Source: Serripes groenlandicus | Taxonomy: Eukaryota; Mollusca; Bivalvia; Cardiida; Cardiidae | NCBI GenBank assembly: GCA_031761405.1 | Contig: JASEVX010000171.1 | Span: 186,001 to 250,000 of the forward strand | Direction: 5' to 3' | Length of the DNA: 64,000 nt | In this document: piece after piece, positions 34,278-45,998 of the stretch | Position numbering within the stretch: position 1 is the stretch's first letter | Layout: the number at the start of each line of letters is the position of its first letter | Position numbers and translations under genes: made by a program | Notes under the pieces: generated by a model | The model's database searches: none | What the model was told of the DNA's origin: nothing | What the model saw: only the letters and a program-made list of their open reading frames with translations

Positions 34278-35586
34278 ACAAGATGTGTTTGTGAAACACT
34301 GATGCCCCCGAATGGCAACATCTAGGTCAAAGGTCAAGGTCGTAAGGTCAAAAACAGAAAGGTCATGTCACAAGGTATACACATGTGAAATATGGTAGCC
34401 GTACCTGTTATGGTTCAAAAGAATTGGTCAAGGTTAATTTTTTCGAGAATGGCAACATCTAGGTCAAAGGTCAAGGTCGCAAGGTCAACAATTTTGGTAC
34501 TGACAGAAAGGTCATGTCACAAGGTATACACATGTGAAATATGGTAGCCGTACCTGTTATGGTTCAAAAGTAGTGGTGAAGGTTAAAGTTTTTTTCGTGA
34601 ATGGCAACATCTAGGTCAAAGGTCAAGGTCGCAAGGTCAAAAATGTTGGTACTGACAGAAAGGTCATGTCACAAGGAATACACATGTGAAATATGGTAGC
34701 CGTACCTGTTATGGTTCAAAAGTAGTGGTCAAGGTTAAAGTTTTTTTCGAGAATGGCAACATCTAGGTCAAAGGTCAAGGTCGCAAGGTCAAAAATGTTG
34801 GTATTGACAGAAAGGTCATGTCACAAGGAATACACATGTGAAATATGGTAGCCGTACCTGTTATGGTTCAAAAGGAGTGGTCAAGGTTAAAGTTTTTTTC
34901 CAGAATGGCAACATCTAGGTCAAAGGTTAAGGTCGCAAGGTCAAAAATGTTGGTACTGACAGAAAGGTCATGGCACAAGGAATACACATGTGAAATATGG
35001 TAGCCGTACCTGTTATGGTTCAAAAGTAGTGGTCAATGTTAAAGGGTTTTTTCGTGCAGACAGACAGACGTGCAGACAGACGTGCAGACAGGCCAAAAAC
35101 TAGATGCCCACCAATTCGTTGATTCCGGGGGCATTGGTACTGACAGAAAGGTCATGTCACAAGGTATACACATGTGAAATATGGTAGCCGTACCTGTTAT
35201 GGTTCAAAAGAAGTGGTGAAGGTTAAAGTTTTTTTCGAGAATGGCAACATCTAGGTCAAAGGTCAAGAGGTCAAAAATGTTGGTACTGACAGAAAGGTTA
35301 TGTCACAAGGAATACACATGTGAAATATGGTAGCCGTACCTGTTATGGTTCAAAAGAAGTGGTCAAGGTTAATTTTTTTTTCGAGAATGACAACATCTAG
35401 GTCAAAGGTCAAGGTCGCAAGGTCAAAAATGTTGGTACTGACAGAAAGGTCATGTCACAAGGAATACACATGTGAAATATGGTAGCCGTACCTGTTATGG
35501 TTCAAAAGTAGTGGTCAAGGTTAAAGTTTTTTTCGCGCAGACAGGCCAAAAACTAGATGCCCACCGAATCGGTGATTCCGTGGGCA
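34278..35586 (+). mobile_element. C-type tandem-core element with a second 3' part fused head to tail
   Basis: It starts ACAAGATGTGTTTGTG with TGATGCCCCC. A first 3' end, GATTCCGGGGGCAT, occurs at 35134, after which core sequence resumes immediately (TGGTACTGACAGAAAGG). A second, diverged end GATTCCGTGGGCAT closes at 35586. Units of about 150 bp run throughout. The fusion looks like unequal crossing-over or read-through mobilisation between two copies. Confidence 0.75.
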
Positions 35587-35686
35587 TAAAAATTTAAAAA
35601 CTGTAATATTAAATATTAAAATCATAATTGTGGAATGAATTAGAGTAATACAATCACTTTCCAGTACAATATATTACTATCTAAAT

Positions 35687-36656
35687 CCCATGAGGGCCTA
35701 TGCTCTACTGGCATAGTTCTTTGGTCATTTTCAATCCAGAGCATGTATGTATGGGCAACAAAGGAATTTTGACAATTTCAAGGGCTGTAATCCAGTCATG
35801 CATAGGTGGATCTGGCTGGTTTTCAAAAAGGAACCGAGCTCTCATCAATACATGTATTTAACTACCATCTAAGTTTGGTGAAGATCGGATAGTAAATGGA
35901 GGCTCTATTGTGTTCACAAGCTGTATTATAGCAATTATGACAATTTCAAGGGCCATACTCTAGTCATGCATTGGCGGATCTGGCTCGTTTTCGAAAGAAA
36001 CCAAGCTCTCATCAATATTTAACTACTATCTTAGTTTGGTGAAGGTCAGATAGTAAATGGAGGCTCTATTGTATTCACAAGCTGTATTATAGCAAATTTG
36101 ACAATTTCAAGGGCTGTAATCCATTCATGCATAAGCGAATCTGGCTGGTTTTCGAAAGGAACCAAGCTGTCATCAATATTTAACTACTATCTAAGTCTGG
36201 TGAAGATCGGATAGTAAATCGAAGCTCTATTGTGTTCACAAGCTGTATTATAGCAGTTTTGACAATTTCAAGGACCATAAACCAGTCATGCATGGGCGGA
36301 TCTGCCTGGTTTTCGAAAGGAACCGAGCTCTCATCAATATCTAACTACTATCTAATTTTGGTGAGGATCAGATAGTAAATGGAGCCTCTATTGTGTTCAC
36401 AATTCACAAGCTCTATTATAGCAATTTTAACAATTTCAAGGGCCAAAATACAGTCCTGCATGGGCTGATCTGGCTGGTTTTCAAAAGAAACCGAGCTCTC
36501 ATGGATATCTAACTACTGTATAAGTTTGATTGAGATACAAACAAAACTGAAGACTTTATCACGTTCACAAGCAATTGTTTATGGACGCAGGCATGCATGC
36601 ACGACGAACACAACGCCATGGCATAAGCTCTTCTGGCCTTTTGCCAGTAGAGCTAA
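35687..36656 (+). mobile_element. E-type tandem-core element, 5' tip missing
   Basis: Starts within GAGGGCCTATGCTCTACTGG. Units of about 180 bp contain TCACAAGCTGTATTATAGC, AATTTTGACAATTTCAAGG, GCGGATCTGGCTGG and GGAACCGAGCTCTCATC. It ends GGCATAAGCTCTTCTGG, hairpin CTGGCCTTTTGCCAG, TAGAGCTAA. CTCTACTGG at the start complements CCAGTAGAG at the end. Confidence 0.75.
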
Positions 36657-36831
36657 CATTTTAACATTTCAAAATATTGACATGATTATTTAAAGTAATT
36701 ATCATAATAGATTTTAAGCCATTATGCAATGAACTTAATTAAGGGGCAATCATGCAATGAATCTAGTTTAGGGGTATTCAGTGGTATGATCATTTAAATG
36801 ACTGGCTGTGTCATATAACTTTGTATTTAAA

Positions 36832-37630
36832 ACAAGAAGACCATGAGGGCCTATGCTCTACTGGGATGGTTCTTTGGTCATTTCCAATCCAGAGCATGTA
36901 TGTATGGTGTTCACAAGCTGTATTATAGCAATTTTGGCAAATTCAAGGGCCATAATCCAGCCTTGCATGGGCGGATCTGGCTGGTTTGCAAACGGAACTA
37001 AGCTCTCATCAATATTTAACTACTATCTAAGTTTGGTGAAGATCGAATAGTATATTGTGTTCACAAGCTGTATTATAGCAATTTTGACAATTTAAAGGGC
37101 CATAATCTAGTCTTGCATAGGCGGATCTGGCCGGTTAGGAAAAGGAACCGAGCTCTCATGGATATCTAACTACTGTAAAAGTTTGATGGAGATACAATCA
37201 AAACTGAAGACTTTATCGCGTTCACAAGCTGTATTATAGCAATTTTGACAACTTCAAAGGCCATAATCCGTTCATGCAAGGGCACATCTAGCTAGTTTTC
37301 GAAAGGAACCAAGCTCTCATCAATATTTAAATACTATTTAAGTTTGGTGAAGATCAGATAGTAAATGGAGCCTCTATTGTGTTCACAAGCTGTATTATAG
37401 CAATTTGACAATTTCAAGGGCCATAATCCAGTCTTGCATGTGCGGATCTGGCTGGTTTGCAAAAGGAACTGAGCTCTCATGGATATCTAACTACTGTATA
37501 AGTTTGATTGAGATACAATCAAGACTGAAGACTGTATCGCGTTCACAAGCAATTGTTTACGGACGCAAACACGGACGACGGACACCATGCCACGGCATAA
37601 GCTCTTCTGGCCTTTGGCAAGTAGAGCTAA
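36832..37630 (+). mobile_element. E-type tandem-core element, complete
   Basis: The start is ACAAGAAGACCATGAGG followed by GCCTATGCTCTACTGG. About four core units contain CAAGCTGTATTATAGC and CAAGGGCCATAATCC. The end is GGCATAAGCTCTTCTGG, CTTTGGCAAGTAGAGCTAA after a GGACGCAAACACGGACG tract. Two plus-strand frames of 65 and 81 codons are translated units. Confidence 0.75.
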
Positions 37631-38274
37631 AAACTAAAAACAGAACTTAATCATGGGGATTTTGAGAACCCTGTCATTTTTGCTATGCGGATTTTGACTA
37701 CTAGGGCAATTCTAAGCCATGGAGATTTTGAGTGTCTCCCTATCTGCATAATTATCTTTAAATATCAACTCAGGGGAAAATGTGTTAGAAACTTCAAACT
37801 TCTCTTTAAATCTTCTAATCATGTTGGTAAATAATCTACAAAAACAACAATTCGAATTTATCACATTCATTCTAATTATTTGTATTATCAAAACAAATGC
37901 CGAATATAATTAATAAGTTATTATCATATTATTTCTGCCTTGTATGAGACAATAAAGTTTTTTTAAAAGCAACAAACTGTCCTTTGATTAATCGTTAGAT
38001 CAGCCACAATTATTCGATTACACACTTCAAAAACAAATGATCATCGATAAAATCGAGTGCGGCCGTTTTCACAGTTATGTAAACGCTCCCGATCAAGGTG
38101 TGAATAATTAATCTCTGGTCAGTTTCGTGTGAAAAATTGAAAAGAACAAAAGGTGAAACACAACTGTGTATATATTTTATCTATTTTTTCGAGTACTCGG
38201 TTACTTGAATTACTAACCGATTCATCGAATAACATACGGTTAACCGAGTAACAGATTAATCGCTGACATCCCTA

Positions 38275-38724
38275 ATTTTAATGTTGGTATACATTGTTCA
38301 TTCGTACATTTTAATATAGGTATCCAGTGTTTATTAATGCATTTTAATGCAGGTATACATTGTTTATTTGTGCATTTTAATGCGGGTATCCATTGTTTAT
38401 TCATGCACTTAAATGCAAATATACATTGTTTATTCATGCACTTAAATGCAAGTATACATTGTTTATTCATGCATTTTAATGCACATATACATTGTTTATT
38501 CGGGCATTTGAGTGTAGGTATACATTGTTTATTCATGTATTTTATTGTAGGTATAACAAAATTATTGGTGCATTTTAATGTAGGTTTACATTGTTTATTC
38601 ATGCATTTTACTGTATGTATACATTGTTATTCATGCATTTTAATGAAGGTATACATTGTTTATTTGTGCATTTTAATGCAGGTATCCATTGTTTATTCAT
38701 GCATATCAATGTTGGTACATGTAT
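38275..38724. repeat. 33-bp minisatellite, third block
   Basis: About 13 units of the same family seen at 32680 resume exactly after the hAT-like element. Overlapping frames of 140 codons (plus) and 120 codons (minus) are repeat translations. Confidence 0.9.
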
Positions 38725-39100
38725 TAGGGATGGCAAGGAATACAAAAATTAGTATTTGAATAGTCGATCAGATCACTAAAGTATTCGAATATTCGAATAT
38801 TCAACCTATTTATGCACGCTTTGCCAACAAAATGTTAATTAATACAATTTTGCTGTAAAGTTATCATAATGTTGTCTTATGTTGTTCAAATCACAGCACT
38901 TGCTTTTACAATTCTGTCCAACCGATGTATTCAAATGAAAAGAAATATACATCAGTAAAATGCATAGATTTTAATTAATTGATCACTTGCTTAATGTATT
39001 TTTTATGAAACATTTGGTTCTGATTACCATGTATACAACTAAAAGCTGTTGAAAATGACATGAAATGTTTCCAATTCTCAAATCTTTTCAAGTTTTCAAA
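38725..39100. other. AT-rich stretch starting with a hAT-like terminus
   Basis: TAGGGATGGCAAGGAATAC at 38725 resembles the start at 57528 (TAGGGATGGGAAGGAATA) and a generic hAT end. ATTCGAATATTCGAATATTC is a short palindromic tract. No matching right end or duplication was found. Confidence 0.35.
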
Positions 39101-41890
39101 GACTTTTTAAGTTTTTTCCCTATATGAGTCTATGTAAAACAAGTGACCCTTGGGGAGGGGTCAATTTTGACCCCAGGGCTATAATTTGAACAATCTTGGT
39201 AGAGGTATACTAGATGATGCTACATACCAAATATCAAAGGCCTGGGCCTTCTACTTTTAGACAAGAAGAATTTTAAAGTTTTTCCCCTATCTATGTCAAA
39301 CAAGTGACCCCCGGGGAGGGGGTCATTTTTGACCCCAGGGCTATAATTTGAACAATCTTGGTAGAGGTCTACTAGATGATGCTACATACCCAATATCAAA
39401 GGCCTGGGTCCTCTACCTTTAGACAAGACGATTTTTTTATTTTTTTCTCTATATGAGTCTTTGTAAGACAAAAGACCCCAGGGGAGGGGTCATTTTGACC
39501 CCAGGGCTATAATTTGAACAATCTTGGTAGAGGTCCACTAGATAATGCTACATACCCAATATCAAAGGCCTGGGCCCTCTACATTTAGACAAGAAGATTT
39601 TTTAAGTTTTTCCCCTATATGAGTCTATGTAAAACAAGAGGGCCATGATGGCCTTGGATCACTCACCTGATTTTTTTTTTCATTTTAGCTATATAAGCCC
39701 CGCCCCCTGGCGGCCATAGTTTCCGACCAATAAACTTGACTTGAAGGAATCTGATACAGGGTCACCCTAGGAACATTTCTACAAAATTATTTGAAAATCA
39801 GCCTGACACTTTTGGAGGAGAAGAATTTTTAAGTTTTCACTATAGCCATATAATGCAAAATAGCCCTGCCCACTGGCAGCCATGTTTTTTGACTAATCAA
39901 CATGGCTTCAAGGAATCTGATAGTTGGTCACTGAAGGCACATTTCTACACAATTATTTGAAAATGGGCTTGACACTTTCGGAGGAAAAGATTTTTTAAGT
40001 TTTCACTATAGCCATATAAGGCAAAATACCCCCCCCCCCCCCCCCCCCCCCCCCCTTGGCGGCCATGTTTTTCGACCAATCAACATAGCTTCAACCAGTT
40101 TGGGAGGAGAAGAATTTTGAAGTTTATTTCATTTCATTGCCATGGAAACCAGAATTCTGCATGGATCCGAAAAATTTGAAGGAAATCTGGTGAGGTCATT
40201 GAGAGGATGCTTTCTGTGAAGTTTAATCCCAATTGACCCACTGGTTACTGAGGAGAAGAAGTTGACACACGCCGGACGACTGCCGCCGGACGCCGGACAA
40301 AAGGCGATCACAATAACTCACCTTGAGCAGAGCTCAGGTGAGCTAACAATAGACCCCAGGGGAGGGGTCATTTTAAGCCCAGGGATATAATTTGAACAAT
40401 CTTGGTAGAGGTCCACTAGATGATGATACATACTCAATATCAAAGGCCTGGGCCCTCTACTTTTAGATATGAAGATTTTTTAAGTTTTTCCCCTAGTTTA
40501 TGTAAAATGAGTGACCCCCGGGATGGTGTTATTTTTTACCCCAGGGCTATAATTTGAACAATCTTGGTAGAGGTCCACTAGATGATGCTACATACCCAAT
40601 ATCAAAGGCCTGGGTCCTCTTCTTTTAGACAAGAAGATTGTTTAAGTTTTTCCCCTAGTCTAAGTAAAATAAGTGACCCCCGGGATAGGGTTATTTTTTA
40701 CCCAGGGCTATAATTTGAACAATCTTGGTAGAGGTCCACTAGATGATGCTACATACCCAATATCAAAGGCATGGGCCTTCTACTTTTAGACAAAAAGATT
40801 GTTTAAGCTTTTTTCCTAGTCTATGTAAAATAAGTGACCCCCGGGATGTGGTTATTTTTTACCCCAGGGCTATAATTTGAACAATCTTGGTAGAGGTCCA
40901 CTAGATTATGCTACATACCAAATATCAAAGGCCGGGGGCCTCTACTTTTAGAAAATATTTTTTTTTAAGTTTTTCTCTATATGAGTCTATGTAAAACAAT
41001 AGACCCCAGGGGAGGGTTAATTTTTGAACCCAGGGCTATAATTTGAACAATCTTAGTAGAGGTCCACTAGATGATGCTACATACCCAATATCAAAGGCCT
41101 GGGCCCTCTACTCTTAGACAAGAAGATTTTTAAAGTTTTTTCCCTATATGAGTCTATGAAAAACATGTGACCCCCGGGGATTGGTAATTTTTGACCCCAG
41201 GGCTATAATTTGAACACTCTTGGTAGAGGTTCACTAGATGATGCTACATACCAAATATCAAAGGCATGGGCCTTCTACTTTCAGACAAGAAGATTTTTTA
41301 AGTTTTGGTTAATTTCCCCTTTTTTAAGATTTTTTAAGTTTTTCTCTATATGAGTCTATGTAAAACAATAGATCCCAGGGCAAAATTTGAACAATCTTGG
41401 TAGAGGTCCACTAGATGATGCTACATACCAAATATCAAAGGCCTAGGCCCTTTACTCTTAGACAAGAAGATTTTTAAAGTTTTTTCCCTATATGAGTCTA
41501 TGAAAAACATGTGACCCCCGGGGATTGGTAATTTTTGACCCCAGGGCTATAATTTGAACAATCTTGGTAGAGGTTCACTAGATGATGCTACATACCAAAT
41601 ATCAAAGGCATGGGCCTTCTACTTTCAGACAAGAAGATTTTTTAAGTTTTGGTTAATTTCCCCTTTTTTGTTGCCGTGGCAGCCAAAATTCTGCATGGAA
41701 TAGAATTCTTTGAATAAGTTTAAAAGAAATCCACCCAAGGAACATTCCTGTAAAATTATTTTGAATTTGGTTCATTGGTTTAGGAGGAGAAGATGTTGTA
41801 GGAAAATGTGAACGGACGGACGACGATGACGACGTGCGATGACGACGGACGATTAGCGATCACAAAAGCATACCTTGCACTTTAAATCTC
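39101..41890 (+). mobile_element. F-type tandem-core element interrupted by an A-type element
   Basis: About twelve units of roughly 175 bp contain TATATGAGTCTATGTAAAAC, GACCCCAGGGCTATAATTTG, TCTTGGTAGAGGTCCACTAG, ATGATGCTACATACC and ATCAAAGGCCTGGG. It ends with a unit GTTGCCGTGGCAGCC, a GACGGACGACGATGACGACG tract and TTAGCGATCACAAAAGC. The ACAAG start was not identified. The A-type element at 39633-40346 lies inside one unit. Confidence 0.7.
39633..40346 (+). mobile_element. A-type tandem-core element nested in the F element
   Basis: The start is ACAAGAGGGCCATGATGG with GGATCACTCACCTG. The end is GGCGATCACAATAACTC, CCTTGAGCAGAGCTCAGG and TGAGCTAA. Three core units carry CCCTGGCGGCCAT and AAAATTATTTGAAAATC. 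One unit contains a run of about 27 C near 40029-40055. The flanks GAGTCTATGTAAA and CAATAGACCCC correspond to the intact F sequence GTCTATGTAAAACAATAGAC near 40988, with no duplication. Confidence 0.8.
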
Positions 41891-41903
41891 AATAATGAAA
41901 GAC

Positions 41904-42007
41904 CTAAATGACAGGATCAGGCTGATCGTCATCTGACTGGGACTCATCACTAGAAGAGAAATCAATGTCGGGAATATCAGATGGAGAAAAGCCAGAGAAA
42001 AGAGACT
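41904..42007 (-). CDS. Possible alternative last exon, acidic, without RING
   Basis: On the minus strand GTCTGATTAAG is a plausible acceptor. The following 104 nt, entered in phase 1, read ESLFSGFSPSDIPDIDFSS, then SDESQSDDDQPDPVI and a TAG stop at 41906-41904. Phase 1 is what the upstream exon at 46385 leaves. The peptide is Ser/Asp-rich and does not look like translated repeat, and the frame ends right where the F element begins. It lies in the 14-kb intron before the RING exon. If used, the protein would keep the BIR domain but lose the RING ligase. Without RNA evidence it may also be a relic or belong to another gene. Confidence 0.5.
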
Positions 42008-42394
42008 CTTAATCAGACTTGAAAATGATGGATAAAACAAAATAATTAAATAGAGACGTAATATTTCAGTTATATATTATAAAGTTTTAAGCTAATTGAT
42101 CTAATCAAATAGAGTCAATCTCATTGATCTGATCAATAGAATGTTCTCAAACAAACTAACGGCTTGTGTCTGTCTGTTACATATTAATCCCTGAATGATG
42201 GTCATTTAATTATTTTATTCTCCCTAATTCGTGGACATGACTGATCGCTACCAGAAATTTGATTGGGTTTTATGACCTTTAATTGGTGTCCAATAAACAA
42301 TAGTACAACGTGTTATTTTCAAAACTGTGAATAACACCTTTTGACACATCGTTTTCAACTTTATTTCTATTTGATGTCATACAGATTGCACTGT

Positions 42395-42490
42395 TGTAAG
42401 AAAGACATAAAACACATGGGAAGGTGAACTGGCCGCTGTGACATGATTGAGACAATCATTGAAAACAGCGTTAAATCTAATCAATCATAA
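42395..42490 (+). mobile_element. SINE tail fragment
   Basis: AAACACATGGGAAGG, GAACTGGCCGCTGTGAC and GTTAAATCTAATCAATCA match the SINE 3' region. The head is absent. Confidence 0.6.
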
Positions 42491-42502
42491 GAGTTTGCAC
42501 AC

Positions 42503-42558
42503 AAATTTGCCTAGAAAGTCGTCTGGTGCATTTTGCTGCATGTGGGAAAGGTTTAATT
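42503..42558. repeat. Partial palindromic MITE (P family)
   Basis: AAAGTCGTCTGGTGCA and TGCATGTGGGAAAGG: right end only. Confidence 0.5.
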
Positions 42559-43176
42559 GTCCATTATGTTTTATTCACACTTTTATCCGTTTTGTTTCAA
42601 TTATGAGATCTATTATTATTATACCTACCAATAAAATTGGACTAATCCAAACATAAAACATTCGGAAAATCTACTTCACTTTTGTCTACACGTGACTGGA
42701 ACATTCTGTGTCCCTAAATTGTTGTGTAAATGATTTGTGCCACGCCATACGAATACCTTGCGAGACAGAGATCACCTTTAACCTCCGCACAGTCTGATCA
42801 TGATTTTCTCTGTTTGCTTTTAAGTCGTGAATCGCTCTGAAATCCTCTTGAGACGATTCACGACCAAAATATACGACACAAATATGCAATTTGATCTTAT
42901 TTTACAATTAACACTGAAACTACCCAAATGCATAATTTGTGCTGACGCTGCTCATTTGAGTTAATCCTTACATGCTATTGCTATGACGTAGTCATTCCCC
43001 ATATGGCCTCTCCTAAATTTAGGGGTTCAAATCAGTTACATGTTGTGAAATTGGACGATTTCATTTGGATTATAAGGGATTTTCATGCAGGTTTGAGAAA
43101 TTATTTAACAATATTTTCTTTAACTTACTGTACTGTGAGTGAGTGGAACTGAACTATTTTAGCTAGGTAAAAATAA
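42559..43176. other. Unassigned AT-rich stretch
   Basis: No exon or repeat ends seen. AATCGCTCTGAAATCC..GAGACGATTC near 42831-42858 is a weak inverted repeat. Confidence 0.4.
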
Positions 43177-44008
43177 ACAAAAGGCCCCATGGGCCTATGC
43201 TCTACTGGAATGGTTTTTTGGTCATTTTCAATCCAGAGCATGTATGTATGGGCAACAAAGGAATTTTGACAATTTCAAGGGCCGTAATCCAGTCATGCAT
43301 AGGCGGATCTGGCCGGTTTTCAAAAGGAACCGAGCTTTCATCAATATTTAACTACAATCTCAGTTTGGTGAAGATCGGATAGTAAATGGAGGCTCTATTG
43401 AATTCATGGGCGGATCTGGCTGGTTTTCGAAAGAAACCAAACTCTCATCAATATTTAACTATTATCTTAGTTTGGTGAAGGTCAGATAATAAATGGAGGC
43501 TCTATTATGTTCACAAGCTGTATTATAGCAATTTTGACAATTTCAAGGGCCGTAATCCAGTCATGCATAAGCGGATCTGGTTTTCGAAAGGAACTGAGTT
43601 GTCGTCAATATTTAACTACCATACAAGTTTGGTGAAGATCGGATAGTAAATGGAGGATCTATTGTGTTCACAAGCTGTATTATAGCAATTTTGACAATTT
43701 CAAGGACCATAATCCAGTCATGCATGGGCAGATCTGGCTGGTTTTCAAAAGGAACCAAGCTCTCATCAAAATTTAACTACTATCTAAGTTTGGTGTAGAT
43801 CAGATAGTAAATGGAGCCTCTATTGTGTTCACAAGCTCTATTATAGCAATTTTAACAATTTCAAGGGCCATAATCCAGTCTTGCATGGGTGGATCTGGCT
43901 GGTTTTCGAAAGGAACCGAGCTCTCATGGACTTTATCGCATTCACAAGCAACTGTTTACGGACGCACAGACGACGGACACAACGCCATGGCATAAGCTCT
44001 ACTGGCCA
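43177..44008 (+). mobile_element. E-type tandem-core element, 3' tip lost
   Basis: The start is ACAAAAGGCCCCATGGG with CCTATGCTCTACTGG (palindrome GGCCCCATGGGCC). About five core units match those at 35687. The 3' part reads GGCATAAGCTCTACTGGCC and breaks off before the hairpin is closed. Confidence 0.7.
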
Positions 44009-45998
44009 AACACCGGTGTTTCTATGGGTGATGTTTAAATAGCTGTTGTGAGTTTATTCTTTGTTCAATATTTATAAAATTTCAGTATGATGTTCAGATA
44101 TGATTTGTCTTTTATTTAAATATCAACATAAGAACAAAAATATTAGTATGCAAAGTGAAACGTATTGTTTTCAATTTACTGTACAAACTGAACTATTTTA
44201 GCTAGGTAAAAATTAAAAACACCGGTAAAAAGAACATTTATCTGCAGCATTTCATATGCTTACATTAAACCAGTCCAATGCACAGACATTATACATATTT
44301 TAGGTTTTATTATACAGGTGTGAAAATTGTTAAATTTTACCAATATCCCTGTGCACACAGTGCAGTAAAACTGATAAGCCAGTATTGATAATTGGGTTAT
44401 ATAATGTAAACAACAATTCGAATTTATCACATTCATTCCAATTACCGTATATCCCCGGCCATAAGTCGAGTTTTTGAGACTCAAATTTTGGTGTTGAAGT
44501 AGGGACTCGACTTATGGCTGAATGACAAAGTCAAATTAAGAAAAAAAGAGAATTTCGGAGAAGTTTTGGGGGAAAATATTAGGTTGGGTAAAAATCCTAG
44601 ATTGTTTTGTGTTGGAATATAAAGTTACTTTTTTACGAACATTGATTTTTATAATTATAAAAATCTTACCATCTTATAATTAAAAGTAATCCAAATTTCA
44701 CAAATTGTAGGTTTCTTTATTTCTAAAGACATGTTTAATTCTTGTTTTTATTTCACAGTTTGTGTAAACATCAAAGACACGAATTCGCGACTGCAACGGA
44801 CACGTGGTCTAACGAGGCCAATCAAAATTATTATTTGTCTGAGTAGATAGCTTACAATAAAGCGATAATTAAATGCCTTCACACTTCCATATATTTATGT
44901 CTTTATGAGTTTTCATGTTTCCCCCCAATCCCGTGTTTGTGTTATTTATTTACTCCACTTTATTCCCGTGTTTGGTTAAACAATCATTAATAATCAACAA
45001 AGTTTACTTTCAGTTAACAAATTACAACGACGTAATTAATGTCAAAATCAATTATATATCGTGACGAATTACTGCATAAATGTAGTGTAAAACACAAGAT
45101 TATTTGATATTGGCCTAAGCGGTTAACTTTTAAACTGCTTTCCAATTTCATCGACCGTATCTAGGGTGGTTGCTAACGCATGACGTAATCTGCACCTGTC
45201 CCCTGTGTAGAATGTAGGACAGCGTGTCGTGTATTGGAATCTGACTTTACAATTATAAGTTAAATATGACTGGATTATATGAAGTGTTCTTTACGGTTAG
45301 AATCATAAAACTTAAACTTAATCATATTTTTAACAAAAGTTGCAATATGGGATGTGAAATTTAAAGAGATAAATACTATTTTCTTTAATGAAAAAAAAAC
45401 ACATTTATTTCAGTAACGTATTCCACTTCTTTTATGGCAACTTTTGTTAAAAAAATGGTAAAAATTTAATATTTCATGATAGCACTGGTCCGAAATTTTT
45501 AAAAAGTCGACCCTCGACTTATGGCTGAGAGTAACCTCAAAACCACCGAAATTGGGGTCAAAATGGACCCTCGACTTATGGCCGAAGTAGACTTATGGCT
45601 GAGGATATACGGTATTTGTATTACCAAAACAAATGCCGAATATAATTAATAAGTCATTATCATATAATTTATGCCTTGTATCAATTTTTTTTTTAAATAA
45701 ACAAACTGTCCTTTAATTATATAATTGTAAGATCAACAACACTTATTTTATTAACACTACACAAACAAACGGTCATCAATAGAATCAAGTGCGGCTGTTT
45801 TCACAATTATGTAAAGACTCTCGATCGAGGTGTTAATCTCTGGTCAGTTACGTGTGACAAATTGCAAAGAACAAAAGGTGAAACACAAATGTGTATTATA
45901 TTTTATCTATTTTCGAGAACTCGGTTACTTGAATTACTAGCAGATTAATTGAATAAAATACAGTTAACCGAGTAACTGATTAATTGCTGACATCCCTA
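44009..45998. mobile_element. Right part of a second hAT-like element
   Basis: ACAACAATTCGAATTT, AACAAATGCCGAATATAATT and TCAAGTGCGGC match 37853-38060 of the first hAT-like element. The right end GCTGACATCCCTA is followed by ATTTTAAT and minisatellite units, as in the first copy. The left end is missing. A TA-flanked element interrupts it at 44445-45612. Confidence 0.7.
44445..45612. mobile_element. TA-flanked inverted-repeat element, 1168 bp
   Basis: The left end is CCGTATATCCCCGGCCATAA and the right end in reverse complement is CCGTATATCCTCAGCCATAA, flanked by TA (44443-44444 and 45613-45614). The related sequence at 37872-37890 reads TCTAATTATTTGTATTATC with no insert, so the empty site and the TA duplication are directly visible. 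The ends repeat ATAAGTCGA several times in subterminal positions. No transposase was recognised. It fits a non-autonomous Tc1/mariner/pogo-type element; the exact family is unknown. Confidence 0.85.

Larger units (their letters stand above)
33874..37740. mobile_element. Inner inverted-repeat element within the hAT-like element
   Basis: About 100 bp at 33874-33985 (TCAAAATCCCCATAGG, AATTGCCCTAGTAGTC, ATCCCCATGGCAAAA) is repeated in reverse complement at about 37640-37740 (GACTACTAGGGCAATT, ATCATGGGGATTTTG). Everything between is made of C- and E-type elements plus short AT-rich spacers. Exact ends and target duplication are unclear. Confidence 0.5.
33475..38274. mobile_element. hAT-like non-autonomous element filled with other elements
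   Basis: The left end TAGGAATGTCAACAG and the reverse complement of the right end, TAGGGATGTCAGCG, are imperfect inverted repeats; both continue with a GTTACTCGGTTAACCG motif. ATTTTAAT precedes it (33467-33474) and follows it (38275-38282), an 8-bp duplication as produced by hAT transposases. The interior is mostly later insertions (C-type 34278-35586, E-type 35687-36656 and 36832-37630) inside an inner inverted-repeat element. No transposase is present. Confidence 0.75.
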
